Assembly (NCBI RefSeq): GCF_001039355.2
Contig: NW_019774447.1
Span: 19,364-83,363 of the forward strand
Reading direction: 5' to 3'
DNA length: 64,000 nucleotides
Origin: Lingula anatina
Taxonomy: Eukaryota > Brachiopoda > Lingulata > Lingulida > Lingulidae
Shown here piece after piece: positions 32,084 through 43,985 of this stretch. The notes below the pieces were generated by a model, which did not search any database, was not told where the DNA came from, and worked only from the letters and a program-made list of their open reading frames with translations. The position numbers and the translations under genes were made by a program. Position 1 is the first letter of the stretch. Each line of letters opens with the position of its first letter.

Positions 32084-33518
32084 GTGACTCCTCAGACGGG
32101 TCGTCAGATCTGAAACACATGGGTAGACATTGAATTGTCAGTGGGTGCTCAAATACTAATGAACATGCCAGTATTTGGATACACACATACCCAAAAATAA
32201 AGCAGTTACTCAGAAATGGAAAAAACATTGTCAATTTGACAAGAGTATGGGATTTAGAGTTAAAAGATGCTGTGACAAACCACTCGGCGATCTGTAGCGC
32301 TCATTTCAAGGAGGCTACTTCAATGAGGGACAGCAAATGAAGACTCGGCTTGGTTTGGCTCAGTAAGTTCATAATTTTGGTCACTTTTACCTTAATCTTA
32401 TGTTTCCTTTTATTCGAGACTTATTTATTATCTTTTTTATATCTTGATAAATATATACATATTAACTTCAGTTGTATGGGTGGTGGTGCAATTAGTGCTG
32501 GATGGGGTTTTGAGTCTCCTCAAAGGAGACCATGTTACTTCTTCAGAGGGCCATTGCATAGCACAAGATGGCTCAATTAGGGAAGGAGCCTTATGCATAG
32601 TCCCACATGCTGGGCAAGATGATGAAGCCAAGGTACTGTATAAATCTAGCAAGTGTTCATTTTCAGTATTGAAGGTGTGTGTTGGAGGGGTACATATCTG
32701 GTCCTTTTTTAGGTGTTTGATTCCAAAAGTCAGGACAAGAAAATATGTTATTATTCTAACAAAAATGATGTCGACAGACCTCCCATTTGTGTTAAGGACT
32801 GTGCATAAACACAGAGCTCATGCACTCACTAGTATGCTTCCCAGCCATCCACATTTTTCATTTTATTTATTTATCTTATTATTATTATTATTTTTTATTT
32901 TAATTATTATTATTATTTTTTTTTTTGAGAGGCATTCTTGATAATGTCAGTGTTTTAGACTTGGGTTGATGATTTTAAGTATACATGTCCTATAATAATT
33001 CAGATTTATTTGTACTATCCCTGTAGTGATACATTTGAAGAAAAGAGAAGTTGCTTAGTCTGAAAAATGTGTGTACAGTGTACCTTTCTCTACAGCCAAC
33101 AAAGAAAAATGCATGAAGAGGAAACAAAAGGAAGAAGCAAAAAAGAAGAATTCCTCCCAAGGTAGTAAGTAAATTCCAAAAACTACAGATTTGACGTTCA
33201 TTGATAATTTGAAAGGGGTTCATTTCCTGTTTTGGCGAAATGGAGAAAGTCAAGTTTTTATGGTTTTACGCTAGAAGATCTGCAAGAAGTGACTTTGAGA
33301 GCTGGTGGAAGGTAGAAGGGCATGCCTTTCACGGCTGCTGAGTCAATTATTTTTTGTTTGCCTGATAAAGCTGCTATTCACGAATAATTGCTGAAAATTT
33401 GAAGATCCTAACTGCAATAGGTTTTTGAAGATATTTACATTTTATTAGCATAGGGTGATTTCAGCATTAATTCCTGGAATTAAGGTGGACACTTAAGTAG
33501 GTCAAACAGTCCAGGAAT

Positions 33519-33854
33519 GTGAATGCTATAGGGTTAAAAACACTAGACATGAACCTTAAAAACGTTGTACACACTATAATGGCATGTTCTATTTTACACA
33601 ATTTGTGTGAACGAGAGGGGGATCCCTTCCGTGGACAATGTTTGGAGGATGTCCAATGGGCCAATGAAAGATTTTTGCAACCAAGAGTTTGGCAAGTTGT
33701 TAGACAGGATGTCCCAAGGGGTGATGTCGCAAGGGCATCTTTCGTACATTGCTTCAGCTCTCATCCTCATATGAAAGAAAATGTTAGTTACATTTTGTTG
33801 CTTTTTATGAATGAATATACTATGGTTGAAAAGACAAAATATACACGGTGTTAA
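33519..33854 (+). pseudogene. PIF/Harbinger-type transposase C-terminal fragment
   Basis: The 111-codon frame holds NVVHTIMACSILHNLCEREGDPF, which matches the C-terminal helix of Harbinger/HARBI1-like nucleases (family pattern: a run of I/V-x-A-C-x-x-LHN). Here it is quoted in part. No catalytic DDE residues precede it in frame, so it is a fragment. It may belong to the same dead element as the DDE remnant 1.5 kb upstream. Confidence 0.55.
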
Positions 33855-34204
33855 CTAGAAAATTGAGGAACAAAATATATTTGTCATAATATCAAAATTT
33901 ATGGAGAATATCATAGTTGGCCCAAAAAATTGTATGCACAGTGCATCCATGCGTATGCCTGATTATGCCCCTGCTCTTTGAAGAAATGTGCATTGTACTT
34001 GAAATCCGATGCAATGCAATTTCTAGATGAGGTATTGCGAAAAAAAGGCAGATGACTTTTTCAAGCTGTGCAGGGTAGAAAGGACTTGCCAAGTCTCCAG
34101 CCAAGCTCTATCTTGAATAAGAACAAGTTTAACCGTCCAAACAGAATACCATTGGCAAATGAATCAATCACTGTTGTCGCAGACAATTAAAGCGGGCCCA
34201 AGAC

Positions 34205-34666
34205 TTGCATAAAAGTGCTGGAATACCATTAGGTCCTTGTGGTGTCCCTGAAATTATAAAGTTTCAGTCATATTTGAGNNNNNNNNNNNNNNNNNNNNNN
34301 NNNNNNNNNNNNNNNNNNNNNNNNNNNNNNNNNNNNNNNNNNNNNNNNNNNNNNNNNNNNNNNNNNNNNNNNNNNNNNNNNNNNNNNNNNNNNNNNNNNN
34401 NNNNNNNNNNNNNNNNNNNNNNNNNNNNNNNNNNNNNNNNNNNNNNNNNNNNNNNNNNNNNNNNNNNNNNNNNNNNNNNNNNNNNNNNNNNNNNNNNNNN
34501 NNNNNNNNNNNNNNNNNNNNNNNNNNNNNNNNNNNNNNNNNNNNNNNNNNNNNNNNNNNNNNNNNNNNNNNNNNNNNNNNNNNNNNTTATCTCCAAAGAA
34601 AGTGTAAGAAAATCAGCATTTGCATCCCAATTCACTCCAAAATATTGGTTGGAAGGAAAGGACTGA
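34205..34666 (+). other. Open frame fragments flanking an assembly gap, unrecognised
   Basis: Before the gap the plus strand reads MHKSAGIPLGPCGVPEIIKF; after it, SKESVRKSAFASQF and TPKYWLEGKD then stop. The two parts may be one protein, but the gap length need not be real, so frame continuity is untested. The family is not recognised; a transposon origin is plausible from the surroundings. Confidence 0.3.
34279..34586. other. Assembly gap (308 Ns)
   Basis: An unbroken run of N. Missing sequence may include 5' exons of the SKA3-like gene. Confidence 1.
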
Positions 34667-34886
34667 GAGAAGAAAGACCTGGGAATGTGCCAAGCTGCAT
34701 TTAGTAAAATATATTTAATTCAATAAACCATGACAAGTAGCCATGACAATCTCTTAAAATGTTCTTTGTTGATATATTGTTCATAAGAAAGGCACTGGTG
34801 TAGTATTTTATTTCAAGAGTACCAGACAAAGACACTTTTCCTTGACAGAATATAGTAAAAACTACATTGACTCATTAATGTTTCAG

Positions 34887-36670
34887 GTGCCAAGTGCCCC
34901 AGAATTACAAAGCTTGAATCCTGAAGACCTCCCAGAACCAGAAGCCCCAGAACTTACCATGAAGTTTGAAGTAAGTCTTTTATCAGAGCTGACTTATTCT
35001 GAGAGGAGAAATTTTCATCACTTTCTTTATTTCATGGAACCACCTTTGAAAAATGAATTTTCATCTTTGCTTTTCCTCAAAGGAAGTGATTATCTCTCTA
35101 TTCTAGGTCAGTGTCTTTATGGCTTTCCGCTGTCTTAATTGCATTTTCAAGTAGGAAATTTCTTTTGAAAAACCAAGGGTGTTATTTGCACATATTAATA
35201 TTTTCCTCCTTTTCATCTACACCGGAAAGGATGTGTTACTTTACCTGTTTTTTCTCTGAACTGATTTAACATCTGTTAGATTATGAAATTTTGCATCTTC
35301 TGGGGCCCACAATAAGGAAAAAAATTGTTGATTATTTTTTTGTGAGTGTACATCATTTATTCAGAGAGATGACTACATATATAGGAAATATAGCATAGAT
35401 CTCAAAAATTTTAACAAACTGAAAAACTGATGATTTAACACTCAATATTCAATATGCAATTCACTTGTTCATATCCAATAACCATTCTTTTACTTTAGCA
35501 TTTTTCCTGGGAAGAAAATTCTTTCCATTTTTAATAATAACAATATTAATAGTAATAATGCTTATTTGTAAGTTAAAGTTGCCTGTTACATTTACGGAAC
35601 TGTTTTATTTAGAACCAGAAACTTCATGTTAGCATCTTAGCACTGTTCTACTATAATATTTTCAGATGTTTATGTTTAGAAAATTTTTCTTGTGTAGGAA
35701 TACCAGCAATTCTACGAGGACTTCACCAGGCCTCTTAACCCTCTGACTGCACAGGATGTACAAAAGCTCAGTGCTCCAGTCGCAGATAAGGGATATGACC
35801 AGATCTCAACAAGGGACACTGCTTTAGTTCAAATAAAAGCCACAGAGACTGATAAAAATGGTTTTCAACAGGACTGGGACATGCCCCAACCACCAGTGTT
35901 ATCAATGAAGTACACCTTTAACAGCACTGAGGAATTGCAGGAGAATATTCCACCAAGGGAGAACAGTAACAAGACATGCCCAGGGTAAGTCTTCTGTGAA
36001 AACAGGATGGATTTCCAATATCCTTCAAACCAAGGCTGTGTTGAGAATAAAATGTTGCAAGTGGTATCTAATCTAATATCAAGGATTTGGGCTTTAAAAA
36101 CAACAGTGCACAAGCAATTCTGAATTCGATTTTGTGCATGGTTTCTGACATTTTCACATCTTTTCAGCCAGATTTCAAATAATTTTTTGTAATTTTATAA
36201 AATCATCTCTCATTTCAGTATGGCCATGATTTCTGAAGATGAATATGCCTCTCTCCAAGACTACCTTCAGAGGCAGTTGCCCCTAAAACTTATAAACAAC
36301 ACTTTGCAGAAAATAAATGATATCTGTCAGAAAAAGATGAGTGGTAAGTGAATAACTTCATTCACAAAGTATATTCTAGGTTGATTGGATATAAGAGAAC
36401 TTATTTATGAGCAAATTATTACAGAAAATGGATTTGGTAATTATTGTTATTGCACTGATGATGTGCACTCCGCTGAAATATATGTGATAAACATTTTATT
36501 TACTTCCATTTTCAGCTGGTCATAAGGGACAGATCTCCGAATCTGAGTTAAGAGACAATATTGATCTTGGACCTAAAACCAAATCTATGTTACTATTGCT
36601 GGTCAAACTACACAGACTTCAAACGCGAGCCAGGAATTCACTTACTGATCCAATTTATGAAATTCTGTGA
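34887..36670 (+). CDS. SKA3-like kinetochore protein, C-terminal exons (partial)
   Basis: Four exons join in frame: 34887-34970, 35698-35984, 36219-36343 and 36516-36670 (651 bp, 217 codons including the stop). The first part is Pro/Glu-rich and looks disordered (PEDLPEPEAPELTM). The last ~90 residues form a compact helical domain beginning MAMISEDEYASLQDYLQRQL and ending in LLLLVKLHRLQTRA...PIYEIL. This pattern resembles the C-terminal region of SKA3, and more remotely the SKA1 winged-helix microtubule-binding domain. SKA3 is part of the SKA complex that holds kinetochores on spindle microtubules. The 5' exons are not found; they may lie in the gap or upstream of the transposon cluster. An AATAAA-like hexamer follows at about 36686. 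Confidence 0.5.
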
Positions 36671-37038
36671 TCAAGTTTTCAAATAAAAAATGACCACATT
36701 GTAACACTTTTAATACATAAATTGTCATTGAACTGGGTTGCCTATGTGAAATTCCATATAAAGCCATTTGAATTGATTTTTACTGCATGAAAGGCTTCTT
36801 TAACAAGCTCGATTCCCTGACATTTTGCTCGAATAATTTGATGTGTTATTTTTTAGGGAACAGTCATTAAATATTATTGCTGTTTTAGCGCTGTTTACTT
36901 GCTTTAATGTAAAAAGATAGGTTGTCATCATTACTATATATTACTTGTATTGTAAGATTAATATGTAAGTTTTGTTTTACAAACTTCTGCAGATTTCAAA
37001 CAGGCTTGAAAAATGCTTGAAATTGCCATCTGATTTAG

Positions 37039-40000
37039 TAGTCCAGGAAATTGGTGAAAAATTGTGCATTTTTTACCTACAAGCATGAAATTTGGCACAC
37101 TTATGGACAATGAAATTCTAAGCAAATTTGGATATATGGGCATGTCTGAAAATTCCAAAATGGCCGTCAAATCCAATATGGCCACCAAAATACCTTTTCA
37201 AATTAAAACTTCAAGTACATAGTCTTCTAATGACTTAAAATATCATATAAAGGTTAGAAAACACCATGGTATGAATCCTTCAGGTGTATTAAATCCAAAA
37301 TGGCCGCCAAAAGTAAAAAAAGCAGACCATTTATTCAAGATATCCATTTGAATGGGGAATTCATCAAGCACTTAAAACTACAAGCATAAAATTTGGCAGG
37401 TTTGTGGAAAATGAAATTCTGAGCAAGTTTGGATGTATGGGCATATCCGAAAATTTAAAAATGGCCTTCAAATCCAAGATGGCCTCCAAAAACACGGCTT
37501 CTAATTAAAACTTCAAGTATATAGTCTTTTAAGGGCGTAAATATCATACAAAGGTTAAAAAACACCACGGTATGAATTCTGAATCAAATTGTGCTTTTTT
37601 AGGTGTATTAAATCCAAAATGGCCGCCAATAGTAAAAAGCACTCTACTAATCCAAGATATCCAGCAGAGTGGTTAATTCATCAAAAACTACAAGCATGGC
37701 GTTTGGTACAGTTGTAAAACAGGATTCCAAGCACTTTTGGATGTATGAGCATGTCTAAAAATTTAAATATATGGCCCCCAAATCCAATATAGCCGACACA
37801 AATACCCGTTCAAATTAAAACTTCAAGTATATATAATCCTATAATAACTTAAGATAACATTTTATGGTTAGAAAAGACTATGGTATGCATGAAGTATCAA
37901 TATTTTATTCTTTAAATGTACAGAAATCCAAAATGGCCTCCAAAAATAAGAAAAACAGGCCACTCACAGCAGCAGTATGGTGAATTCATCATGCACTTAA
38001 AACTACAAGCATGAAAATTGGCTCAACTGTACAGAACAGGAATCTAAGCAATTTGTTATATAGGGACATGTCTGAATATTCTAATATGGCCACTAAAACC
38101 CTTTTAAAGTAAAAAAAGACTACTATATAATCTGACTGACAACAGTCTTTACTCTTTTTTGGTTTTTCGCTCCTTTAGTTACATTTAGACACAAATGACC
38201 ATAAAAAATGGACTAGGACTCCTTTTGGTCTAGTTGTGACACCACATGCAGCAATTCTATAAATGTCAAGGATATGAAAATGTCAAGGTATTTTCACAAA
38301 TAAGTTTCAAATTAACGAATGTTATTTTATCAAGTAAGTGTTGCACATTTAATGGGCGGTCAACCTTTTACTTTAGTAAATGGACAATATCTCAACAGAG
38401 GATAACAGCTAGCTACACCGAAATTTCTACTTATTTGGTTAAATAATTTTCATTCATTAATGTGTGCCTAGCTTTACTAGTAGTTGTGTTTCCCTCAGCT
38501 TTCCCAGTATTTCCTTAAAGCTATAGCTCCTACATGTAATCCACTTTCCCCAACAAAATACCAAGTGGCATTGGTCGTTTTTAACACCAGAAAGCATCAG
38601 TTTACATGCATGAGGGTCAATAGGAATATGAAAGTGGGGTAGGGCATATTAGTAGATGAAGGTTACTAGTGTGAACCCTTATAGGACCAGTCTTCCAATG
38701 CTTCTGACTCCCCTCATCACAGTTAGCAACTGCACACATAACTACAAACAGATGTGGTAGGAGCTACCTGGTAGATTTTGTTAGCTGGGTAAGTGAACAC
38801 TCCTCATGGCTTCATTCTGGATTGTCCCACAGAGACAATGATGCCAGAAATCTCATGAATTTTTACCTTTCAAAGTCCATATTGCACTAATTTCTTGGTG
38901 TAATCCTCAGAATACACCGTTTTTTGAAGTTTTGTATGTATTAACTGTCTGGAGGATTTTAATTCTTTTATTTTCATGTTCAGTTTTTTGAAAGTATAAC
39001 TTTGTAACTAAACAAGTTGCCAAATGATCAAATGAAAACCAAAGTTTGGCACCTATCAGTGCTTCTTTTTTAGTGCACGAAGTGTGAAGCCTGCAATGCA
39101 ACTCTTGGATACAGCACGTATCAACACCTGCCCTCTGTTTGGGGTACGGGGTACAGGTATTTCTTTGCTCATAAATTTCCACTAAATTCTCGGTAGCCAT
39201 TACTGCGAATGTACTAAAGCCAATTTTTTAAATAAGAAAGTTTTCTCATTTACTTTTGAAGCACAAGATAACATCATAACATTGTCGAGTGCAACTGTGC
39301 CCCGCTTTTTAGTACTTTACTAATGAAAAACACCAAATTGTGAGACCCGTATGTTTGATTAGCTGTCATTTTTGTTATATTTATGAGCATTTGATGAGGC
39401 GCCATGCACTGATCTAGCTGAAGAATCATAACCAACAGACAAAATTGGTACACCCGAAGTTTTTTATATTTGCCTCTTTAAGGCTTAGTTATTCTGGTGT
39501 TTCTTTCATATTTTATGGATTTTGCACGATACTTTTTTCTTAGAAAGGGGGAGTCACTCATGAGTGCCGTATAAGAAGATTGGGAATTGATCTAAATGAG
39601 AATCCAGAGCAAAAAGTCAAACTACTTATGTTGGTTTATCAAAAGAAGGACTGTTTTCAGTACATAATAAATGTATCATGGTTGATGTTTTTTTTTAAAC
39701 TCTGTAGAATAGCTCCTGCACAGGTAGGAATATGCTGATTATACAGGTAGTTTGCAAAGCCCACATGCCTATTCACGAGTGATTACAATTCAATAGTTGT
39801 GGTCTGCTGACTTTTGGAGGCCATTTTGAAATTTTAAAACCTTAAGTGGCAGATACTGATACTTCATACATACAATGGTATTTTCTTACCATTAAATGAT
39901 ATTCTTATAAAAGACTATACAAACAACTTTCACCTTGAAAGGGTATATTGGGGGGAATATTGAAATTGGCTGCCATATTGGAATTTTCAGACATGCCCCT

Positions 40001-40429
40001 ATATCCAACGTTGCTTAGAATCATGTTCTACATAACTGTGCCAATTTTTATGCTTGTAATTGTAAGTGCTTGATGATTTTACAAAACTGCTGCATATTTT
40101 GCGTAATTAAACTGCTTATTTTACTTTTGGAGGCCTTTTTGGAATTCTATACACCTGTAGAAGCGGATATTGATAATTCATTCATAGCATGATATTTTCC
40201 AGCTATAAAATGATATTTTAAACCATTTTAGGACTATATATTAGATGTTTTAATTTAAAAGAGTATTTGTGGCGGCCATATTGGATTTGGCGGCCATACT
40301 GGAATTTTCAGACATGCCCATATATCCAAAAAAGCTTAGAATTCCATTATCTACAACTGTGGCAAATTTCATGCTTGTAGGTAAAAAACGCACAATTCAC
40401 CCTTTTTTCTGCACCAATTTCTTGGACTA
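37039..40429. mobile_element. Foldback-type element with tandem ~300-bp subrepeats in inverted arms
   Basis: The left arm carries four units, marked by ACTACAAGCATGAAATTTGG-like blocks near 37081, 37382, 37692 and 38007 and by AAATCCAAAATGGCCGCCAA motifs. The right arm carries at least two units in inverted orientation (ATGCTTGTA near 40050 and 40371, GGCGGCCATATTGGATTTGG at 40271). The outer ends mirror each other: TAGTCCAGGAAATTGGTG at 37039 and the inverse CACCAATTTCTTGGACTA ending at 40429. The ~1.7-kb core (38.1-39.8 kb) shows no transposase. It is best read as a non-autonomous foldback DNA transposon. Confidence 0.75.
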
Positions 40430-40556
40430 TTACACGAGTAAAACGACACATTTAATTATTTTCGAAATTCTAATTTTCGATGTTGGAAAATCTGAAAGAA
40501 TATTTCTCTCTCTCTCACACACTTACACATTTTTTCAATACATTCTTAATATCACG

Positions 40557-40557
<1 letters not shown>

Positions 40558-40591
<34 letters not shown>
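40558..40591 (+). repeat. (CT)n microsatellite
   Basis: A pure CT tract preceded by a CT/CA-rich stretch at 40504-40527. It may act as a polypyrimidine tract for the acceptor at 40637. Confidence 0.9.
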
Positions 40592-40594
<3 letters not shown>

Positions 40595-40637
40595 GGTCCT
40601 TTAACTATTTTAATTTTCCATATCTCAATCTTTTCAG

Positions 40638-40834
40638 TGGGCCTCGCTGTCCTCATAGCCCAGACCTCAGCTGGCATGGGGACTATAGACGAAGAGCACC
40701 AAGACTCTCCTCAAAAAGTCGCTTCAAATGGTTCGACACAGTGCGACGCCTTCCTAGACTCAGGTGCCAACGACTCCCTAGAGGACCTGAGCGTGTCCAG
40801 CGCTGACCAAATGGACGTGGAGACCACGCTGTGA
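40638..40834 (+). CDS. Orphan terminal exon of an unrecognised protein
   Basis: A clear acceptor (CTTTTCAG ending at 40637) opens a 65-codon frame ending in TGA. It encodes a short hydrophobic start (GLAVLIAQTSAG) and an acidic Ser-rich tail (SLEDLSVSSADQMDVETTL). Base composition is richer in GC than the flanks, as for coding sequence. The upstream exons are not identified and the foldback element lies directly before it. The family is unknown; it could also be a chance frame. Confidence 0.35.
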
Positions 40835-41009
40835 TGTTGATACCCGCATCGTGCCCGTTGATTGCAAATTGACGGAAGGGTCAACGGCGGAAGGGTCAGT
40901 CGGTGAAGTTCCCTCTGTCCTTTGAGGTGGCGGCCAGTCACTGGTCACATCCGGGCTAAAGCTGACCCCGGGCTCGGCGAAAATGGTTTTCAATCTGGCT
41001 CTTTGAACA

Positions 41010-41147
41010 ATGGACCAGTGGTGCCCTCTACCAGGGCGGCAGATATTGTAGGCACATTTTCCGCCAGTCACAGTTAGAAGACATTATCTGTGAATATCCT
41101 GTGAAAAATCAATCTGTGGCCCTGGTAGAGGGTACACCAGTGGTCAC
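41010..41147. repeat. Short inverted repeat
   Basis: GGACCAGTGGTGCCCTCTAC at 41010 is mirrored near 41119-41147 (CCTGGTAGAGGGTACACCAG), arms of about 27 bp around an ~85-bp spacer. A transcript could fold into a hairpin; a tiny MITE is the other reading. Confidence 0.55.
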
Positions 41148-41149
41148 TC

Positions 41150-43985
41150 GGATTGATATGACCAACGCTATTGAGTTGGAGTTGCATATATTAAGGGAAC
41201 GCAATTGCTAAAACATGAAAAATATTTTCTCTGCAAAAGTCTGACGTGGATTGTAGACATAAAAGTTCTCACTGCATAGCTTGTATGGGGGACCCAGCTG
41301 AAAAATAAAGACGTCCCCACGCAGCGTATCAATAAGAACCGACCGCCTGCTTCCTGGGGTTAATCTTAAAACGGTTTGATTTAAAACGGTGCAAGTTGTG
41401 ACCTTTACGTTATCTAATAGCGTCTTTACAGCTGACAGTTCTGTTCCCAGTGACTTCTTCTCCGCTGAAGTATAATAAAAAGACTGAGAACAATGCGTTA
41501 AGAAAAATGTGATACATGAGGTTCATATGATACAGAGATACGGCACAGCTTAGAGACTATACTATATCAGACTGTCCACATAAGAAAGATTACGCGATAC
41601 TGAGTCCCGTTGGTTAATAGACTTTGAACTGTTTATTGGGTAGTAAACGGGATTGCATAAAGACTACAAAATGCTTATTTATTGCGACAGTGCCGAACGT
41701 TTGAAAAAAGCCGGCACAGAAAAGGATTTTCCTCTCGGCAGATCAGTATATTTTGATTAAAATACTCGCCAGGCAAAAAGAAAGAGAAGAACAACTTTAT
41801 GAATCACGTCATCCCGTATTCATCTTCTACTTGGCTCATGATTGAGCTAACAACGAAGTGTGGTCCATCGTATACACACCATATTTCCGGGGACTTTTAA
41901 ATCAAGCAATTTATTTCAGAATTAAGATACGTTGCTCTTTTATCTATTTCCGATTTGGTACAGACGCACAAGAAATATGATTTTATCGAAAAAAAAAACA
42001 AAAACAAAAAAAAACAAGACGGTAGAGACACGTCCTTGCAGTAATGGACCTGACAGAAAAAAAAACTATACAACTTTGCTGTGATCGACTGTATTGAATT
42101 GGTTTATAACCATTACATCTTACAAGAAAGATTAAAGATGTTGACAATAAGACACAAGGGTGGTTTTTAACCACAGCTCAATTTGCTCGACAGAATTAAT
42201 AGATTTCAAAGCAATATACCCCAGTATTTTTTACAAGAATAGGATTAACATTTTGTCCTTATTTTTAAACATAACGAGAAGTACCGTTCTTTAGTTTTGT
42301 TGCATGCAGGTCGAATATTTAATTAGTGTTCGTACAAAGATATCTGCTTGCTGAGAGAGAAGAGTAGCACGGAACATGCTTTTTTTCCCTAAAGATAATA
42401 AATTAAGAGATATAAAATTACATTAATTAAACAATAAAAGATTTTACTCTTAATCTTCTATCGTTGGGTTGTATTACTTGTACATGTACTTTATACATTA
42501 ATTTGTCACTTTTTTCTTACCAAGCCTCATTAAAAATATGGACAGATTTCTTGGAGGTGGAATACAATGTATGACTAATTGGCATACACTGCTTAGACAT
42601 GTTTATTAATAAACAAATTACTTAGTATAATTCACTTCACTGATGTATCTGGTAGCTGGCTAATGGATAATACATCCTTAGCTCCACTTCTTTAGGCAAA
42701 TATAATATTATTTAATAGTCGAGGGCATTTTTCTATAATATCTAGAACAAAAGGGTAGAAATTGTGCACAGTTTCGTTTCGTTTCACTTGTTATATTGTT
42801 TTGCAGGGTGAAAAAGGGGGTGCATTTGTTCCTCCAAAGGTGGGGATGGGGGGGGGGGGAGGGCTGGAATATTGCACCCATGGATCCACCTTTGAATTCT
42901 TAAGCTCTTAAGTGGAGATGCAAGAACAGTTGCGCTCTTCAGAAAAAAAATCAAAATTGCTGTTGGTGTTCTAGCACACAACTAAATCATTTGTAAACTT
43001 TAAGGCATCTTCGCGGGAGTCTCATTACGAATCGTTTATAGAATGACATAGGCAAGAAAATTCTTCCACGTGGAATTGATGTCAAAACCCGTCTTTATTC
43101 ATTCTTCAGTCAATCATTTACATTTCCTCAGCAGTTTTACTCGTCGTTTATTTTTTATGAGGTACCCACTTTCAATACCAGTGTCTCCGACTGGGAGATC
43201 ATTGCAGCATACTTCATCCCAAGCTTAAGACTGCGTTTACTAAACAAATGAAAGGAATGAAATCAAAACTATCAGTGTATCCAATGTGCGTTCTAAAAAA
43301 AGGCAAGAGCGTATAAGTATGTAAATATTTTGGATCGAAGTAATTTAACGTACGTAATAAAAAAGTTCAATTTTGCATGAACAGTGAAATACACTCTGGA
43401 CGATTTTTTGCTTTAACTGGTCGAAATATTTTATAAGTGTAAGTGCGACTCTAGTTGATTTTGAATCTGTAATCGTCTTTTTTTCTGAATGCGTACACGA
43501 TTCAAAAAGAGGACACACAGCACCTATCACCCCCCCCCCCCCACCCCAAATAAGACCCGGATCCTCCAGTTAGCTAAACTCTCATGTACTAAAAAAGTTA
43601 TCACCAGCAATAGGCTTGTATCGCCCACGTCGTACGAGGCCTACTGCAGGAATAAAGTTCATAATTCCAGTGTTCGGTATTAAATATCACTTTGAATCTT
43701 GCCCGAGTTGCTGTAGACCATATGTTTCGTGGCACAGATCTACTCTTCAGAAGTCATGTCGTAACTTTAAGGAGACACTTAAGCACAGGAAAAGTGTGGG
43801 TGTGTTGCAAGCAACTTCCGCTGGACGCGTCTACGCTCTATTCATTCGGAGACGCTTATCTGCAGTTTTTAGTGGCGTTCCTTCACTTGACGTTCCTCCG
43901 TAGACTTTGAAACGTCTGTGCTCGGTATTAGTCAATTAGACCGCCGTCTGGGAATAACAGCGGAACAACATTAAAAGAAACCAAC
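41150..43985. other. Intergenic, includes the 5' region of the Gln-rich gene
   Basis: No gene is supported in this 2.8-kb stretch. It holds A-runs at 41990-42066, a G-run at 42848 and a C-run at 43530. The promoter of the gene at 43986 should lie in its last part. Confidence 0.35.

Noticed and set aside
32180-32350. Possible THAP zinc-finger tail (ICSAHF) near the DDE remnant
   Set aside because: Only a short motif in a broken frame; the Cys pair and AVPTF-type end of a THAP domain are not seen.
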